Positions 17,968-28,300 of a stretch of 64,000 bases of DNA are shown one piece after another. The notes under the pieces are model-generated. The model did not search any database and was not told the DNA's origin. It worked only from the letters and a program-made list of their open reading frames with translations. The position numbers and the translations under genes are program-made. The first letter of the stretch is position 1, and each line of letters begins with the position of its first letter. Source of the stretch: Fulvivirga marina (GTDB lineage Bacteria; Bacteroidota; Bacteroidia; Cytophagales; Cyclobacteriaceae); assembly GCF_016775155.1 (NCBI RefSeq), contig NZ_JAEUGD010000066.1, positions 64,763 through 128,762 of the forward strand. The letters are read 5' to 3'.

Positions 17968-19959
17968 TTAGCCCTTCAAAAGAGACTCATCCACAAGGTT
18001 AGGCACAGTCACCTTTAAACGACTGTTTCTTTCCATTTCCCTTTTAATGGCAAACATGGCTTCGTCATTCCTTGCCCAACTTCTGCGTGCAATACCATTA
18101 TTGACATCATAAAACAACATGCTCTCCAGTTTTCGCTGAGCGTCAGAGGTTCCATCGAGTAGCATACCGAAGCCACCATTAATCACCTCTCCCCAGCCAA
18201 CGCCACCACCATTGTGTATAGACACCCAGGTTGCCCCTCTAAAGGAGTCTCCTATAACATTGTGGATAGCCATATCCGCAGTGAACTTTGAGCCATCATA
18301 GATATTTGATGTCTCTCTATATGGACTATCTGTCCCGGAAACATCATGATGATCCCTTCCTAATACTACCTCTCCTACTTCCCCTTTTCTTATTGCTTCA
18401 TTAAAGGCTGAAGCTATTTTCATCCTACCTTCTGCATCTGCATATAAAATTCTTGCCTGCGAACCTACAACCAGTTTATTCTCCCCGGCTGCCTTTATCC
18501 ATTTGATATTATCAGCCATTTGCTGCTGTATACGCTCTGGGGAGTCTTTCATAATTTCTTCCAACACTTTTGAAGCTATCTCATCAGTTTTTTCGAGATC
18601 TTCTGGTTTTCCACTTGCACAAACCCAACGGAACGGTCCAAAGCCATAATCGAAGCACATTGGTCCCATAATATCCTGAACATACGAAGGATATTTAAAA
18701 TCAATACCGTTATCAGCCATAATATCGGCCCCTGCTCTCGATGCTTCCAGCAGAAAGGCATTTCCATAATCAAAAAAGTATGTTCCTTTTCCTGCATGTT
18801 TGTTGATGGCAGCCGCTTGTCTTCTTAGGGATTCCTGAACGTGCCCTTTAAACTTCTCAGGCTCATCAGCCATCATTTGATTAGCTTCCTCAAAGGTCAA
18901 CGTCACTGGGTAGTACCCTCCTGCCCATGGGTTATGCAATGATGTTTGATCTGACCCCAGATCAATAAACAAGTCTTGTTTATAAAACTTCTCCCATATC
19001 TCAACCACATTACCCTGGTAGGCTATAGATACAACTTCTTTATTTTCCTTGGCTTGCTTAACTCTTTGCACAAGCTCATCCATACTATCAATCACCTCGT
19101 CCACCCAGCCTTGGGAATGTCTGGTATGAGTAGCTTTTGGATTTACTTCAGCCACGACAGAAACACAACCTGCAATATTACCCGCCTTAGGTTGAGCACC
19201 ACTCATTCCCCCAAGGCCTGAAGAAACAAATAATTTACCTGAAAGGCCTTCACCCGATTTTGATATTTTCCTTCCTGCATTCAATACAGTAATTGTAGTA
19301 CCGTGCACTATCCCTTGAGGGCCGATATACATGTATGACCCTGCAGTCATTTGTCCATATTGGGTAACTCCAAGCGCATTGAATTTCTCCCAATCATCCT
19401 GCTTTGAATAATTAGGTATCATCATACCATTAGTAACAACCACTCTGGGAGCCTCTTTTGAGGAAGGGAATAATCCCATTGGGTGTCCGGAATACATATG
19501 CAAAGTCTGTTCATCAGTCATTGTGGCAAGATATTGCATAGTAAGTAGATACTGTGCCCAGTTTTGAAATACAGCTCCATTTCCACCATATGTAATCAAC
19601 TCATGAGGATGCTGAGCCACAGCAGGATCAAGATTGTTTTGGATCATCATCATGATAGCAGCCGCCTGCTTTGATTGATGAGGATACTCTTCAATAGGTC
19701 GCGCATACATATCGTAGTCAGGGCGTAACCTATGCATATATATTCTACCATACAGATCTAACTCTTCTCTAAATTCATCAATGAGCACTTTATGATGACG
19801 CGGATCAAAATACCTCAGAGCATTCCTTAAGGCCAACTCTTTCTCGATTTCACTTAAGATCTCTTTTCTTTTAGGCGCATGATTAACATCTTTATCATAC
19901 TCTTTTTTTGAGGGTAATTCATAGGGGATACCTTGAAGTATCAGTTCTCTAAAATTCAT
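17968..19959 (-). CDS. hutU: Urocanate hydratase
   Basis: Second enzyme of histidine degradation: it adds water to urocanate to give imidazolone propionate, using tightly bound NAD+ as an electrophile. The 663 residues belong to the long form of the family (the common bacterial form is about 556). Landmarks are YGGNGAVFQNW, the MSGHPMGLFPSS-like stretch (here YSGHPMGLFPSS), the NAD-binding GLGGMSGAQPKAG, and DYGNAFLLEASRAGAD. The start overlaps the stop of the patatin gene by 4 bp, so it is the last gene of a three-gene operon. Histidine ammonia-lyase and imidazolonepropionase are not in the window. Confidence 0.95.
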   Translation of the reverse strand: MNFRELILQGIPYELPSKKEYDKDVNHAPKRKEILSEIEKELALRNALRYFDPRHHKVLIDEFREELDLYGRIYMHRLRPDYDMYARPIEEYPHQSKQAAAIMMMIQNNLDPAVAQHPHELITYGGNGAVFQNWAQYLLTMQYLATMTDEQTLHMYSGHPMGLFPSSKEAPRVVVTNGMMIPNYSKQDDWEKFNALGVTQYGQMTAGSYMYIGPQGIVHGTTITVLNAGRKISKSGEGLSGKLFVSSGLGGMSGAQPKAGNIAGCVSVVAEVNPKATHTRHSQGWVDEVIDSMDELVQRVKQAKENKEVVSIAYQGNVVEIWEKFYKQDLFIDLGSDQTSLHNPWAGGYYPVTLTFEEANQMMADEPEKFKGHVQESLRRQAAAINKHAGKGTYFFDYGNAFLLEASRAGADIMADNGIDFKYPSYVQDIMGPMCFDYGFGPFRWVCASGKPEDLEKTDEIASKVLEEIMKDSPERIQQQMADNIKWIKAAGENKLVVGSQARILYADAEGRMKIASAFNEAIRKGEVGEVVLGRDHHDVSGTDSPYRETSNIYDGSKFTADMAIHNVIGDSFRGATWVSIHNGGGVGWGEVINGGFGMLLDGTSDAQRKLESMLFYDVNNGIARRSWARNDEAMFAIKREMERNSRLKVTVPNLVDESLLKG

Positions 19960-20723
19960 ACTTTACAGGTTTCTGTTATTTTTTGTTCTTCTATCTGCTT
20001 TATGGCTTGTTCATACCCTATTCTATAGATATCATCAATATTTGTCAGGTCAAGCACTTTGTAAGTTTCAAGTCCCAAAGGTTCTATAAAAAAATCACAT
20101 TGACTACTTCTATTATAGACATTGCAACCAATTGCTAGCAACAAGGCTCTTTCCATTACCAGTCTCGCATTTTTCGGCTCAAAATTATGATCAATAGGGT
20201 TTGAGTGCGAACCTATAAGAACATCGCAACTCTTTCTTAAAGGTTCATAAGGTAAATTATTTAATATCCCGCCATCTATATATAGCTCTCCTTCGAATTC
20301 AATAGGGTCAAACAATACCGGTATACATGATGAGGCGCACACTGCCCCAATAAGCTTCCCTGAACTAAAGTATTCAGTCATGCCAGTTCTCAAGTTTGTC
20401 GCAGCAACGTGCAAAGGGATTTTTAGTGCCTCAAAACTATTGTGAGGCATAAGTTGCTCTAAAAATTTATGCATCACGTCCATTTTAAGTATTCCACGCC
20501 AACTCATGGCTGGTTGCAGAAAACGAAAAGCCTTAACTTCTTTTACAATACTGAGAATGTCGTCAGTACTATAGCCATGCGAGTAAAGAGCTCCAATAAT
20601 AGAGCCTGCACTGGTTCCTGATATCTCAGAAAAATTAATTCCTGCCTCCTGAAGCGCTTTTATCACACCAAGGTGAGCAATACCACGAGCCCCTCCTCCA
20701 GATAAGACCAATCCAATTTTCAT
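19956..20723 (-). CDS. Patatin-like phospholipase (RssA-type)
   Basis: 255-residue cytoplasmic serine hydrolase of the patatin family, which attacks acyl esters of lipids with a Ser-Asp dyad. All signatures are present: the oxyanion-hole GGGARG (about 9-14), the nucleophile elbow GTSAGS (about 39-44) and the Asp in DGG (about 150). There is no signal peptide. It overlaps the metallo-hydrolase upstream by 1 bp and the hutU downstream by 4 bp, so translation of the three is probably coupled. The physiological lipid is unknown. Confidence 0.92.
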   Translation of the reverse strand: MKIGLVLSGGGARGIAHLGVIKALQEAGINFSEISGTSAGSIIGALYSHGYSTDDILSIVKEVKAFRFLQPAMSWRGILKMDVMHKFLEQLMPHNSFEALKIPLHVAATNLRTGMTEYFSSGKLIGAVCASSCIPVLFDPIEFEGELYIDGGILNNLPYEPLRKSCDVLIGSHSNPIDHNFEPKNARLVMERALLLAIGCNVYNRSSQCDFFIEPLGLETYKVLDLTNIDDIYRIGYEQAIKQIEEQKITETCKV

Positions 20724-21565
20724 TAAAGCACCTCCTTTAAAGAAAAAGTTTTATCAAGCCTCACTCCTTTTTCAGTATGCTTAACTGTACAGCATTCATT
20801 AACTGGGTCATGCTCCAAAAAAAGTATGTACCCATTATCTGCCGCTTCCTTTAGGAAAACTTCTTTTTCGGACAATGTAAGTAGCGGCCGGGTATCATAT
20901 CCCATGACATAAGGCAACGGGATATGGCCTGTAGAAGGCAGTAAGTCAGCGGCAAATACGATTACTTTATCCTTATATTTGATCTTAGGAATCATTTGCT
21001 TATCTGTATGCCCATCGACTGTTAATATATCAAACTGGGAAAAGGGCGAACCTCCATCCAACGGCACGAAATTCAAATGTCCACTTTCCTGTATGGGCAA
21101 AATGTTCTCCTTTAAAAAACTAGCTTTCTCTCTGGCATTAGGCTCTGTAGCCCATTGCCAATGATCTTGATTGGACCAATATTTCGCATTTTTAAAAACC
21201 AGTTCTAAATTACCCTCTCCAACATACTTTACTCCTCCTCCACAATGATCAAAATGCAAATGAGTAAGAAACATATCTGTGACGTCATCATGACTAAAAC
21301 CTGCCTGATTCAATGAAGCCTCAAGGCTGGCATCGCCATGTAAATAATAATGACTAAAAAACTTTTCACTTTGCTTATTTCCTATACCATTGTCAATTAA
21401 TATGAGCTGGCCTCCATCCTCTATTAACAGACATCGCATTGCCCAATTACACATATTATTTTCATCTGCTGGGTTTGTTCTTGACCATAGGGTTTTGGGC
21501 ACAACACCAAACATTGCACCTCCGTCAAGCTTGAAAAAGCCTGTATTAATTACGTGTAGGTTCAT
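20723..21565 (-). CDS. MBL-fold metallo-hydrolase (lactonase/AiiA-like)
   Basis: 280-residue zinc hydrolase of the metallo-beta-lactamase fold. The metal-binding motif HLHFDHCGG (about 101-109) is intact, and further ligands are seen in VDGHTDKQ (His), FAADLLPS (Asp) and FLEHDP (His), which gives a two-metal site. The overall pattern is that of the lactonase-like branch rather than of glyoxalase II or RNase J. There is no signal peptide. It is the first gene of the operon with the patatin and hutU. Its substrate might be a lactone or ester, but nothing here fixes it. Confidence 0.88.
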   Translation of the reverse strand: MNLHVINTGFFKLDGGAMFGVVPKTLWSRTNPADENNMCNWAMRCLLIEDGGQLILIDNGIGNKQSEKFFSHYYLHGDASLEASLNQAGFSHDDVTDMFLTHLHFDHCGGGVKYVGEGNLELVFKNAKYWSNQDHWQWATEPNAREKASFLKENILPIQESGHLNFVPLDGGSPFSQFDILTVDGHTDKQMIPKIKYKDKVIVFAADLLPSTGHIPLPYVMGYDTRPLLTLSEKEVFLKEAADNGYILFLEHDPVNECCTVKHTEKGVRLDKTFSLKEVL

Positions 21566-21883
21566 AGACTATAAATTATTCTGTTTTCATTTGTTTCAGC
21601 ACCTCTTTCGCTCTCACCAAAAAAAGACAACCTCTTCCCCTGCACACCCCATAAAAGCCAACCTTGGTTAAAAAATTAGTTTTCAAACGGGTCAAAAAAT
21701 ACTATCTTCCAATAGCAGAGAATCCAAACCCTGAACGCCTTTCTATCTGAGGTCATCAGTTTTCAAATAAGTTTCCTGAAGGTGGTTTTTCCCTGCGGCT
21801 ATCATTTCAAATATGCACTGGCACCAATTAAAAAGCCACAAGAAAATTCCTGTGGCTTAAATTTATAAAGATTTTTAATGAGC
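21566..21883. other. Intergenic region, no gene seen
   Basis: About 320 bp between the divergent-side start of the metallo-hydrolase gene and the stop of accA. Apart from the accA terminator at 21829-21860 I see no gene, repeat or clear promoter. Confidence 0.5.
21829..21860 (-). terminator. Terminator of accA
   Basis: An 8-bp stem (21833-21840 and 21851-21858) that runs into a T-rich stretch on the minus strand, 24 bp past the stop codon at 21884. Confidence 0.7.
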
Positions 21884-22831
21884 TTACTCCTTTACAACTC
21901 CCATTTGACAGAATTTATCTATCCTCTTTTCAATCATTTCCTCAACTGGCATCGACTGCAACTCCTTGGTGTGTTCAATAATCACCTTCTTCATCTCTTT
22001 AGACATAGCCTTGAGGTCTGTATGTGCTCCACCTAAAGGCTCGTTAATGATACCATCTATAAGCTGCAAGTCTAACATATCATGCGCAGTAACACGCATG
22101 GCCTCCGCTGCCTGTTCTTTATAATCCCAGCTTCTCCAGAGAATAGTGGAACAATTTTCAGGAGATATTACAGAATACCAGGTATTCTCTAACATAAATA
22201 CCTTATCTCCGATGGCTATGCCCAAGGCTCCCCCTGAAGCTCCTTCTCCTATTACGATACAGATAACAGGAACCTTCAGCATAAACATTTCTTTGAGGTT
22301 ACGGGCAATGGCTTCACCCTGACCTCTTTCCTCGGCTTCGAGTCCAGGAAAAGCTCCAGGAGTATCTATCAGCGTAATAATAGGTTTATTGAACTTTTCA
22401 GCCATCTTCATTAAACGAAGCGCCTTTCTATAACCTTCAGGATTAGCCATTCCAAAATTGCGCAACTGCCTCTGCTTGGTGTTACGTCCCTTTTGCTGAC
22501 CTATAACCATAAAAGTTTGGTCATTAATCGTAGCAAATCCTCCCACTATGGCCTTATCATCCTTTACGGTCCTATCTCCATGAAGTTCAACAAAGTCATC
22601 CGACATCTCGTATATATAATCAAGCGTATACGGCCTTTCAGGATGTCTAGACAGTTGAACCCTCTGCCATCGTGTGAGATTACTAAATGTTTCCTTCTTC
22701 AGATTCTTAATCTTAGTTTCCAGAGATTTTACAGCATCTTTGACATCTACATCGCTCTCCTGAGCAATTTTCTTCATGTCATCTAACTTAGCTTCTAGCT
22801 CTGCAATGGGTTTTTCGAAATCCAATAGCAT
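21884..22831 (-). CDS. accA: Acetyl-CoA carboxylase carboxyltransferase, alpha subunit
   Basis: Transfers the carboxyl group from carboxybiotin to acetyl-CoA to make malonyl-CoA for fatty acid synthesis, working with AccD. The 315 residues show the standard order: an N-terminal coiled coil (1-50), then the crotonase-like core with [34 protein letters not shown] and [16 protein letters not shown], which form the CoA-binding site and oxyanion holes. Length is close to E. coli AccA (319). accD is not in the window, which is usual in bacteria that keep the two apart. A terminator follows. Confidence 0.97.
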   Translation of the reverse strand: MLLDFEKPIAELEAKLDDMKKIAQESDVDVKDAVKSLETKIKNLKKETFSNLTRWQRVQLSRHPERPYTLDYIYEMSDDFVELHGDRTVKDDKAIVGGFATINDQTFMVIGQQKGRNTKQRQLRNFGMANPEGYRKALRLMKMAEKFNKPIITLIDTPGAFPGLEAEERGQGEAIARNLKEMFMLKVPVICIVIGEGASGGALGIAIGDKVFMLENTWYSVISPENCSTILWRSWDYKEQAAEAMRVTAHDMLDLQLIDGIINEPLGGAHTDLKAMSKEMKKVIIEHTKELQSMPVEEMIEKRIDKFCQMGVVKE

Positions 22832-22937
22832 GTCTGTTTAGTTAAGGGTACAAAAATATAACTAATATTCACTTTTGGTAAGCATATGAGTTATTTTAAA
22901 GGGGTGTGAAAAAAAAATAAATAAATTCCATCCAGGT

Positions 22938-22969
22938 GTTGCATTTAAAAAAAGGTAGATATACATTTG
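22938..22969 (+). promoter_or_regulatory. Promoter of tRNA-Asp
   Basis: A TTG (22939-22941) and TACATTTG (22962-22969), 20 bp apart, match the Bacteroidota -33 and -7 consensus with correct spacing. The tRNA begins 40 bp downstream. Confidence 0.65.
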
Positions 22970-23009
22970 CATCACCTTAAACGAAAGGGCTAAAAACATA
23001 ATTTAGAAT

Positions 23010-23083
23010 GGTCTGGTAGTTCAGCTGGTTAGAATGCCTGCCTGTCACGCAGGAGGTCGCGGGTTCGAGTCCCGTCCAGACCG
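23010..23083 (+). tRNA. tRNA-Asp (anticodon GTC)
   Basis: 74-nt cloverleaf. The acceptor stem pairs GGTCTGG (23010-23016) with CCAGACC (23076-23082) and has discriminator G at 23083. The anticodon stem CCTGC/GCAGG encloses the loop CTGTCAC with anticodon GTC, and the T arm carries GGTTCGAGTCC. The 3' CCA is not encoded. The gene has its own promoter upstream and a strong terminator downstream. Confidence 0.97.
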
Positions 23084-23094
23084 CAAAACAATGT

Positions 23095-23129
23095 AAACCG
23101 TTTAAAACAGAGTTTTAAACGGTTTTTTT
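23095..23129 (+). terminator. Terminator after tRNA-Asp
   Basis: A perfect 14-bp stem (23095-23108 and 23112-23125) with a 3-nt loop and a following T run, 12 bp past the tRNA. It also lies just past the stop of the convergent gene at 23147. Confidence 0.9.
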
Positions 23130-23146
23130 ATGCCAAATTCTAGGCA

Positions 23147-24829
23147 TTATGGGTTCATCATCACTAACTCTTCTGAATCATTAAAAGCATATTTTTTCGA
23201 AGTATCCTCAGGCTCAAAATGATCTGCATTTTCTAGAGATGTACTATGAATACTGAAAGTGGGCTTTTCACTTAAGTTATCAGCTTTCCTTTTATCTGGG
23301 ATATCCTTTAAAAAGTACTTCGCCCCTCTTCTTCCCACCATAACCCCAGGAATATAAATTTTCTTCCTGGTCCACAATTCAATGGTCCTTGCCTTTGAGA
23401 GATAAAACTCATTTTCAAAACCGTAACTTCTAATTGTTCCGGAAGGTCTGTAAACCGCATCTAAATTAAGCTTCCTTAACTCGTACTTTATACCTCCAAA
23501 TCCAGGTCCACCAATCATAAGGCCCTCTTTTTTAATTACAATAGTATTAGGCGTACCCCATGGCACTGCACTCTCCCTGGTCATAAACATATTTTTACCA
23601 AATAATTCCATTCCCGAAGGGAAGGCTCCCAACAATGCTCTGTTCAATGTATTGGCTACGGTTTTTGTAGCGCCGCCTCTCGCTTCATTTTCAGAATCTT
23701 CATAAAATCCTGTCCACCCAAACTCAGCAAAACCGAGAGTCAACACATCAGTAAGCCCTCTAATGAAATCAAGCCACGCAGGTAAGTCCACATCAAGGTC
23801 CTTCCCATCACCTTTCAACTTACTGTCTACACCATCAACTTCGAAGTCAAAACGGATTGGTCCTTCAATACAAATTGTCGCATCAGGTACAATTCCCCGA
23901 CCATGAACAGTAATCTTCGTATCCAAATCAACATGCCCATTTCCAAGTTTAAGTTTCACATGGTGCAGGGTCTCCCATCGCTCGTCATCCCAATTGTATG
24001 ACTTCTCTGGCAGATTGGAACTAAAGTTCTCAACTTTTTCTTCAAATAGTGATTTTGACACACTAATCGTCACCCCATCACCACCATCAAGCAAAGGCAA
24101 TAACTGTTCAGCTCCAGCCGTCCCTCCCAACCCAATAGATAAGGTAGCCGGCTGAATTTCATTAAAATGAGGGAACAACTTCATTGCCCGAACAGAAAGT
24201 CCATCTATATCAGGCAATTGAAACTTTGCCTTTTCTATTAGTTCAATTATCTTGGGGTAAAACTTATTTAGAAGTCCCGGCCTTATAACATTATCATTAA
24301 TAATTTTAATATTTGAAGGCCCCGTTGAGGTAATTTCAAGATTAAAATCATACCTGATAACTCCTACACCCACTGAAGGCGAAAAATACGGCAAAGCTAC
24401 CATGATCAGGGTACCAGTAATTTCCTCTACATCCACAGAAGCCAAATCAGCATTGTTAGTTTGCAAATGAAAAGGTACCTGTATTTCAAACAAGACATCC
24501 TGCTGCTCCCTATCCACTGGAGGGTCCACATCCTCAAGAGGAATTTCGTTACCATTCTCATCTTTGATTGTCAGCCCCTCAGGGACCGGAACAATTTCCT
24601 GATCTTCCAATAAGACTAATTCAATAACTGGTGGAGAGAGCAATATTTCGTTTTTTTCCACCCATATAGTGCCATCGTCATTTTCATGATCAATCTTATC
24701 CACAATTAATGGATCGACAATTCCCTTCAGCATGGCCTGCCTTAGCGTCTCTATAATAATATTAAAATCGAAATGAGCAGTAGCTTTAAAGTCTTCCGCC
24801 AGCAATGATTCAAAGTTTTCTTTTGACAT
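23147..24829 (-). CDS. Large orphan protein, 560 residues, function unknown
   Basis: I do not recognise this protein. It has no signal peptide or membrane helix and is acidic. The N-terminus (1-40) is helical. Most of the rest alternates hydrophobic and polar residues, as in extended beta structure: long strands around 100-190, a GLGG turn near 228, and strands around 290-345 (for example GHVDLDTKITVHGRG). A helical stretch with aromatic residues (about 350-375) and a Gly-rich segment (about 435-445) follow. The mix of amphipathic strands and helices recalls lipid-binding TULIP-like folds, but this is only an impression. It stands alone between a terminator and the receiver gene at 25007. Confidence 0.75.
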   Translation of the reverse strand: MSKENFESLLAEDFKATAHFDFNIIIETLRQAMLKGIVDPLIVDKIDHENDDGTIWVEKNEILLSPPVIELVLLEDQEIVPVPEGLTIKDENGNEIPLEDVDPPVDREQQDVLFEIQVPFHLQTNNADLASVDVEEITGTLIMVALPYFSPSVGVGVIRYDFNLEITSTGPSNIKIINDNVIRPGLLNKFYPKIIELIEKAKFQLPDIDGLSVRAMKLFPHFNEIQPATLSIGLGGTAGAEQLLPLLDGGDGVTISVSKSLFEEKVENFSSNLPEKSYNWDDERWETLHHVKLKLGNGHVDLDTKITVHGRGIVPDATICIEGPIRFDFEVDGVDSKLKGDGKDLDVDLPAWLDFIRGLTDVLTLGFAEFGWTGFYEDSENEARGGATKTVANTLNRALLGAFPSGMELFGKNMFMTRESAVPWGTPNTIVIKKEGLMIGGPGFGGIKYELRKLNLDAVYRPSGTIRSYGFENEFYLSKARTIELWTRKKIYIPGVMVGRRGAKYFLKDIPDKRKADNLSEKPTFSIHSTSLENADHFEPEDTSKKYAFNDSEELVMMNP

Positions 24830-25006
24830 GTTTAGGTTGATTTTCAGTTAATTTATACGATTACTACTAGTTAAGATACTTTTTATAGCCTATTGAAATA
24901 TGCTAATGAAATACTGTCTTGTTTGATAATATTACGAAATGAAAACCCGGAGGCAATTAAATAAACTAATTTTCCAGGCCCACATTAAGGTGAAGACCCG
25001 TTTGAT

Positions 25007-25381
25007 TTACAGATTCTGGACCCACTCCATAGTTAATGGCTTTGAGATAAAACCTTTTACAGAAGAGTAAGTAAATGCCTTTTCTTTATCTTCCGAGGCT
25101 ATTGATGAGGTAAGCATAAATAGTCGACAATTATTATTAGAAGCAAATTCAATTTTCTGGTATTCATCCAGAAATCCCCACCCATCCATTTCGGGCATAT
25201 TAATATCCAGCATAATAATATCAGGAATATCACCCAGACTCGAATTGGCAGACTCTAGATACTCAAGAGCTTCTTTTGGGTTAGTATAAGCATTTACAAC
25301 ATATCCCCTGATTTCGAATAATTCCCGATTAATCATATTAGCAATGGGGTCGTCATCGATGAGCAAAACTTTCCTATCCAT
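25007..25381 (-). CDS. Stand-alone response regulator receiver
   Basis: 124-residue CheY-like receiver without an output domain. The acidic pair (LIDDDP, residues 7-10), the phospho-acceptor Asp (IIMLDINMPEMDG, about 56), the Thr/Ser of LTSS and the Lys of ISKPL are all present. It lies 4 bp after the multi-PAS kinase and is most likely its phosphorylation partner. With no DNA-binding domain it must act through protein contacts. Such single-domain receivers are common beside hybrid-type kinases in Bacteroidota. Confidence 0.92.
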   Translation of the reverse strand: MDRKVLLIDDDPIANMINRELFEIRGYVVNAYTNPKEALEYLESANSSLGDIPDIIMLDINMPEMDGWGFLDEYQKIEFASNNNCRLFMLTSSIASEDKEKAFTYSSVKGFISKPLTMEWVQNL

Positions 25382-25385
25382 TTAA

Positions 25386-28300
25386 TTACTTTAACTTTTT
25401 ATAGTTTAAAGGTAAGTATACCTTGAAAATCGAACCTTCATTAATATCACTTACAACCTCCACATACCCACCCAAAGCACCAGTCATTGTTTTAACCATG
25501 TTTACTCCACCTTTTGCATTACCACCACTATGAAACCGTTGATACAACCCGAAAATTTTATCTCCATACTTTTGCAGATCTATTCCGCACCCATTGTCTT
25601 CAACTGACAGACGGATAAAAGCTCCATCATAGACTGTTTTTACCTTGATTTTAGGCTCGCGCTGAGGGTACCTATACATAATAGCATTTGTCAAAAGGTA
25701 TAACAAGATGTTTCTAATGTAGTTTTTTAATGTGTCAATATGAGCAACCTTAAGATCTTCTAAAATAGAGGCCGAGGAAGCTTCAATATCTACTGACAAC
25801 TGACCAACTACCCAATCCAGTTCCTCCTTAAATGAAACAGTCTCCATTTTCTCTGCAACCATCTCCCTCACTGAGACAACCGAATTCATATCCCTTACTA
25901 CCTGATCAAGGCGACTGGCTTCGTCTGCCATTGCCTGAACACAAATTTTATCAACTGTCTCACTTTCATTAATAACCCCCGCAAGACCTAAAATATTAGC
26001 AAGAGGTGCCCTTAAATCATGAGACACAATATACGAGAACTGCTGAAGGTTTCTGTTTTTTTCCTTAAGGTTATTGATCAGGTTCAGAATCTCCTGCTCG
26101 GCCTTTTTCTTCTCAGATATATCTCGAAAAAACACAGTAAGTCCGTCTTCTGAAGGGTAAGCTTTTGCTGAAAACCATAACTGCAATGAAGAGTAATACC
26201 CTTCTGTTTCCATAACTTCCATGGCTTGCATCGCTTGTTTTAACATTTTATAGACAGGCCCACCTTCCAACTCAGGATGTACTTCAAGAAACTCCTTTCC
26301 AATAGTCTTGTCTTTACCTAACGGATGCATTCGCAAGGCTGCATCGTTCAAGAATGTATATTCCCACGAGTTGTTAAGAGAAATTACAGAATCATTTATC
26401 CTGTTTAAAACAGTTTCCTTTTCTCTGTATTCTGCAAGAGCCTTTTTCTCGGCCTCTAACCTCTGAGTGATGTCAATACCCATACCTATAAGGTATTCTC
26501 GCCCTTCGATACAAATACTACATCCCGAGAAATAATAAGGAATTTTCCTTTCAGATTTTGTATAGAAGTAAGATTCTATATCGTCTTTACCTTTTATAAA
26601 TACAGATTCAATTTTCTCACGCATCACCTCCTTATCCCCCTCATCAAAAAAATCAAGCGGATGCATTTGACTCACCTCTTCGGAAGTATACTCGGATATT
26701 TTTTCAAAATTTTTATTCCACCGATAAAATCTCCCGTACCGATCATACAAGTAGAATATACCGGGCAAACTATTTATAATAGAGTCAGACAAGTATTTCT
26801 CATAACTGATGGCCTGCTGGGTTTTGACTCTTTCCGTAACATCATAATAATTATAAACTATGGCACCAATGTTAACATCTTCAAGCAAATTGATATAATA
26901 CCCCTCTAACCAAATGTACCTACCACTTTTATGTTTAAACCTATACTCCGTATGAAATACCCTTCCTGGAGATTGCAACACTTTTTCAAACAATCGCACA
27001 ACAGCATCTCGATCATCAGGGTGTACCAGGCCAACACCATCTAGTTCCAACATATCAGAAAGTGAATATCCACTTATTCTAATAGTAGAAGGGCTTTGAT
27101 ACCTTACACCCCCATTGGCATCCATTAAAACGATGGCATTGGCACTGTTTTCAATCAGTGCCCTAAAGTACTTTTCACTACTAGCCAGCCGCTCTTTAGC
27201 CGTTTTCTGTTCTGTAATATCACGAATGAATATAGATACCCCATCAACAGACGGATAAAAATGACTTTCTAGCCATTTACTTTTTTCAGAGAAGAAGAAT
27301 TCAACGGATACGTATTCTTGTAAATCCATTGCCTTTTCAAAAGCATCATACCATGGACTTCCCGATAATTCAGGAAACTTAGCCCTGATATTCATCCCTA
27401 TAACCTGCCCGGATTTCAATCCAAAAAGCTTTGTCGCGCGTTGATTGATATAGGTACATCGCCAATCATTATCAAATGAAACAAAAGCATCACTTATACG
27501 GTCCAGGGTGGTTTTTGAATTTTCCTGAGTTGCCAGGAGTTGTGAAGTCATCTCTTTTACAAGTTTTTTGAGCTTTTCCGGTTTTTCCACCCATTGGAAT
27601 ACAAATACGCCCAGTATAAAGGAAAACAATATACCTCCCAAAACAAAGCCATAAACGCTATAATAGATTATTGAACCAGAGGCGCTACTCACATAAAGCA
27701 TCCATGCTCCGTCCGGCACTTCAATAAAAACTGAAGCTTCTTCCTGAGCGTTAATTTCATCCTTCAGAAAGAACTCCTGTTGCCTGGTAACCGGATTTAT
27801 TTTTGATAATTGGTATTTAAAATTATGATTTTGGTTTTGCATACCAAAAGCATCAAGGAGTGTGGATAGCTTGATGATTACGACTGAAAAACCAAAAAAC
27901 TCGCCATCCTTAAATATGGGCAATCTGCCCACAACTCCTTTACCCCCTTGCTTGAGATTAAGTGGCCCTGCAAAAAAAAGCTCTTTTCTTTCAATAGCTT
28001 TCATTGCTTCTCCACTAACAGATGAGTCTCTAAGTACATCAAAGCCCAGAGCTGGTTCATTTCCCTGTACGGGGTACACATGCGTAATCACCCCTTTACG
28101 GGTAAGCTGTAATGCATCAATATACTTATGAGAATCAAGGATATCATAAGCTACACTGTCAAAGTCTTCAGGCACACCATACTTTTCTACCAAATAACCC
28201 AATATACGGGTTGCAGACATACTATATTTTAACATTGCCTCTACCCTGTCACTTAATGAGTAGAGTTCATGCTTCACCTTTTTAGTTTCATTTTCTTTAA

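Noticed and set aside
17968-21565. A full histidine-utilisation operon
   Set aside because: Only urocanate hydratase is present; the other two genes are a patatin and a metallo-hydrolase.
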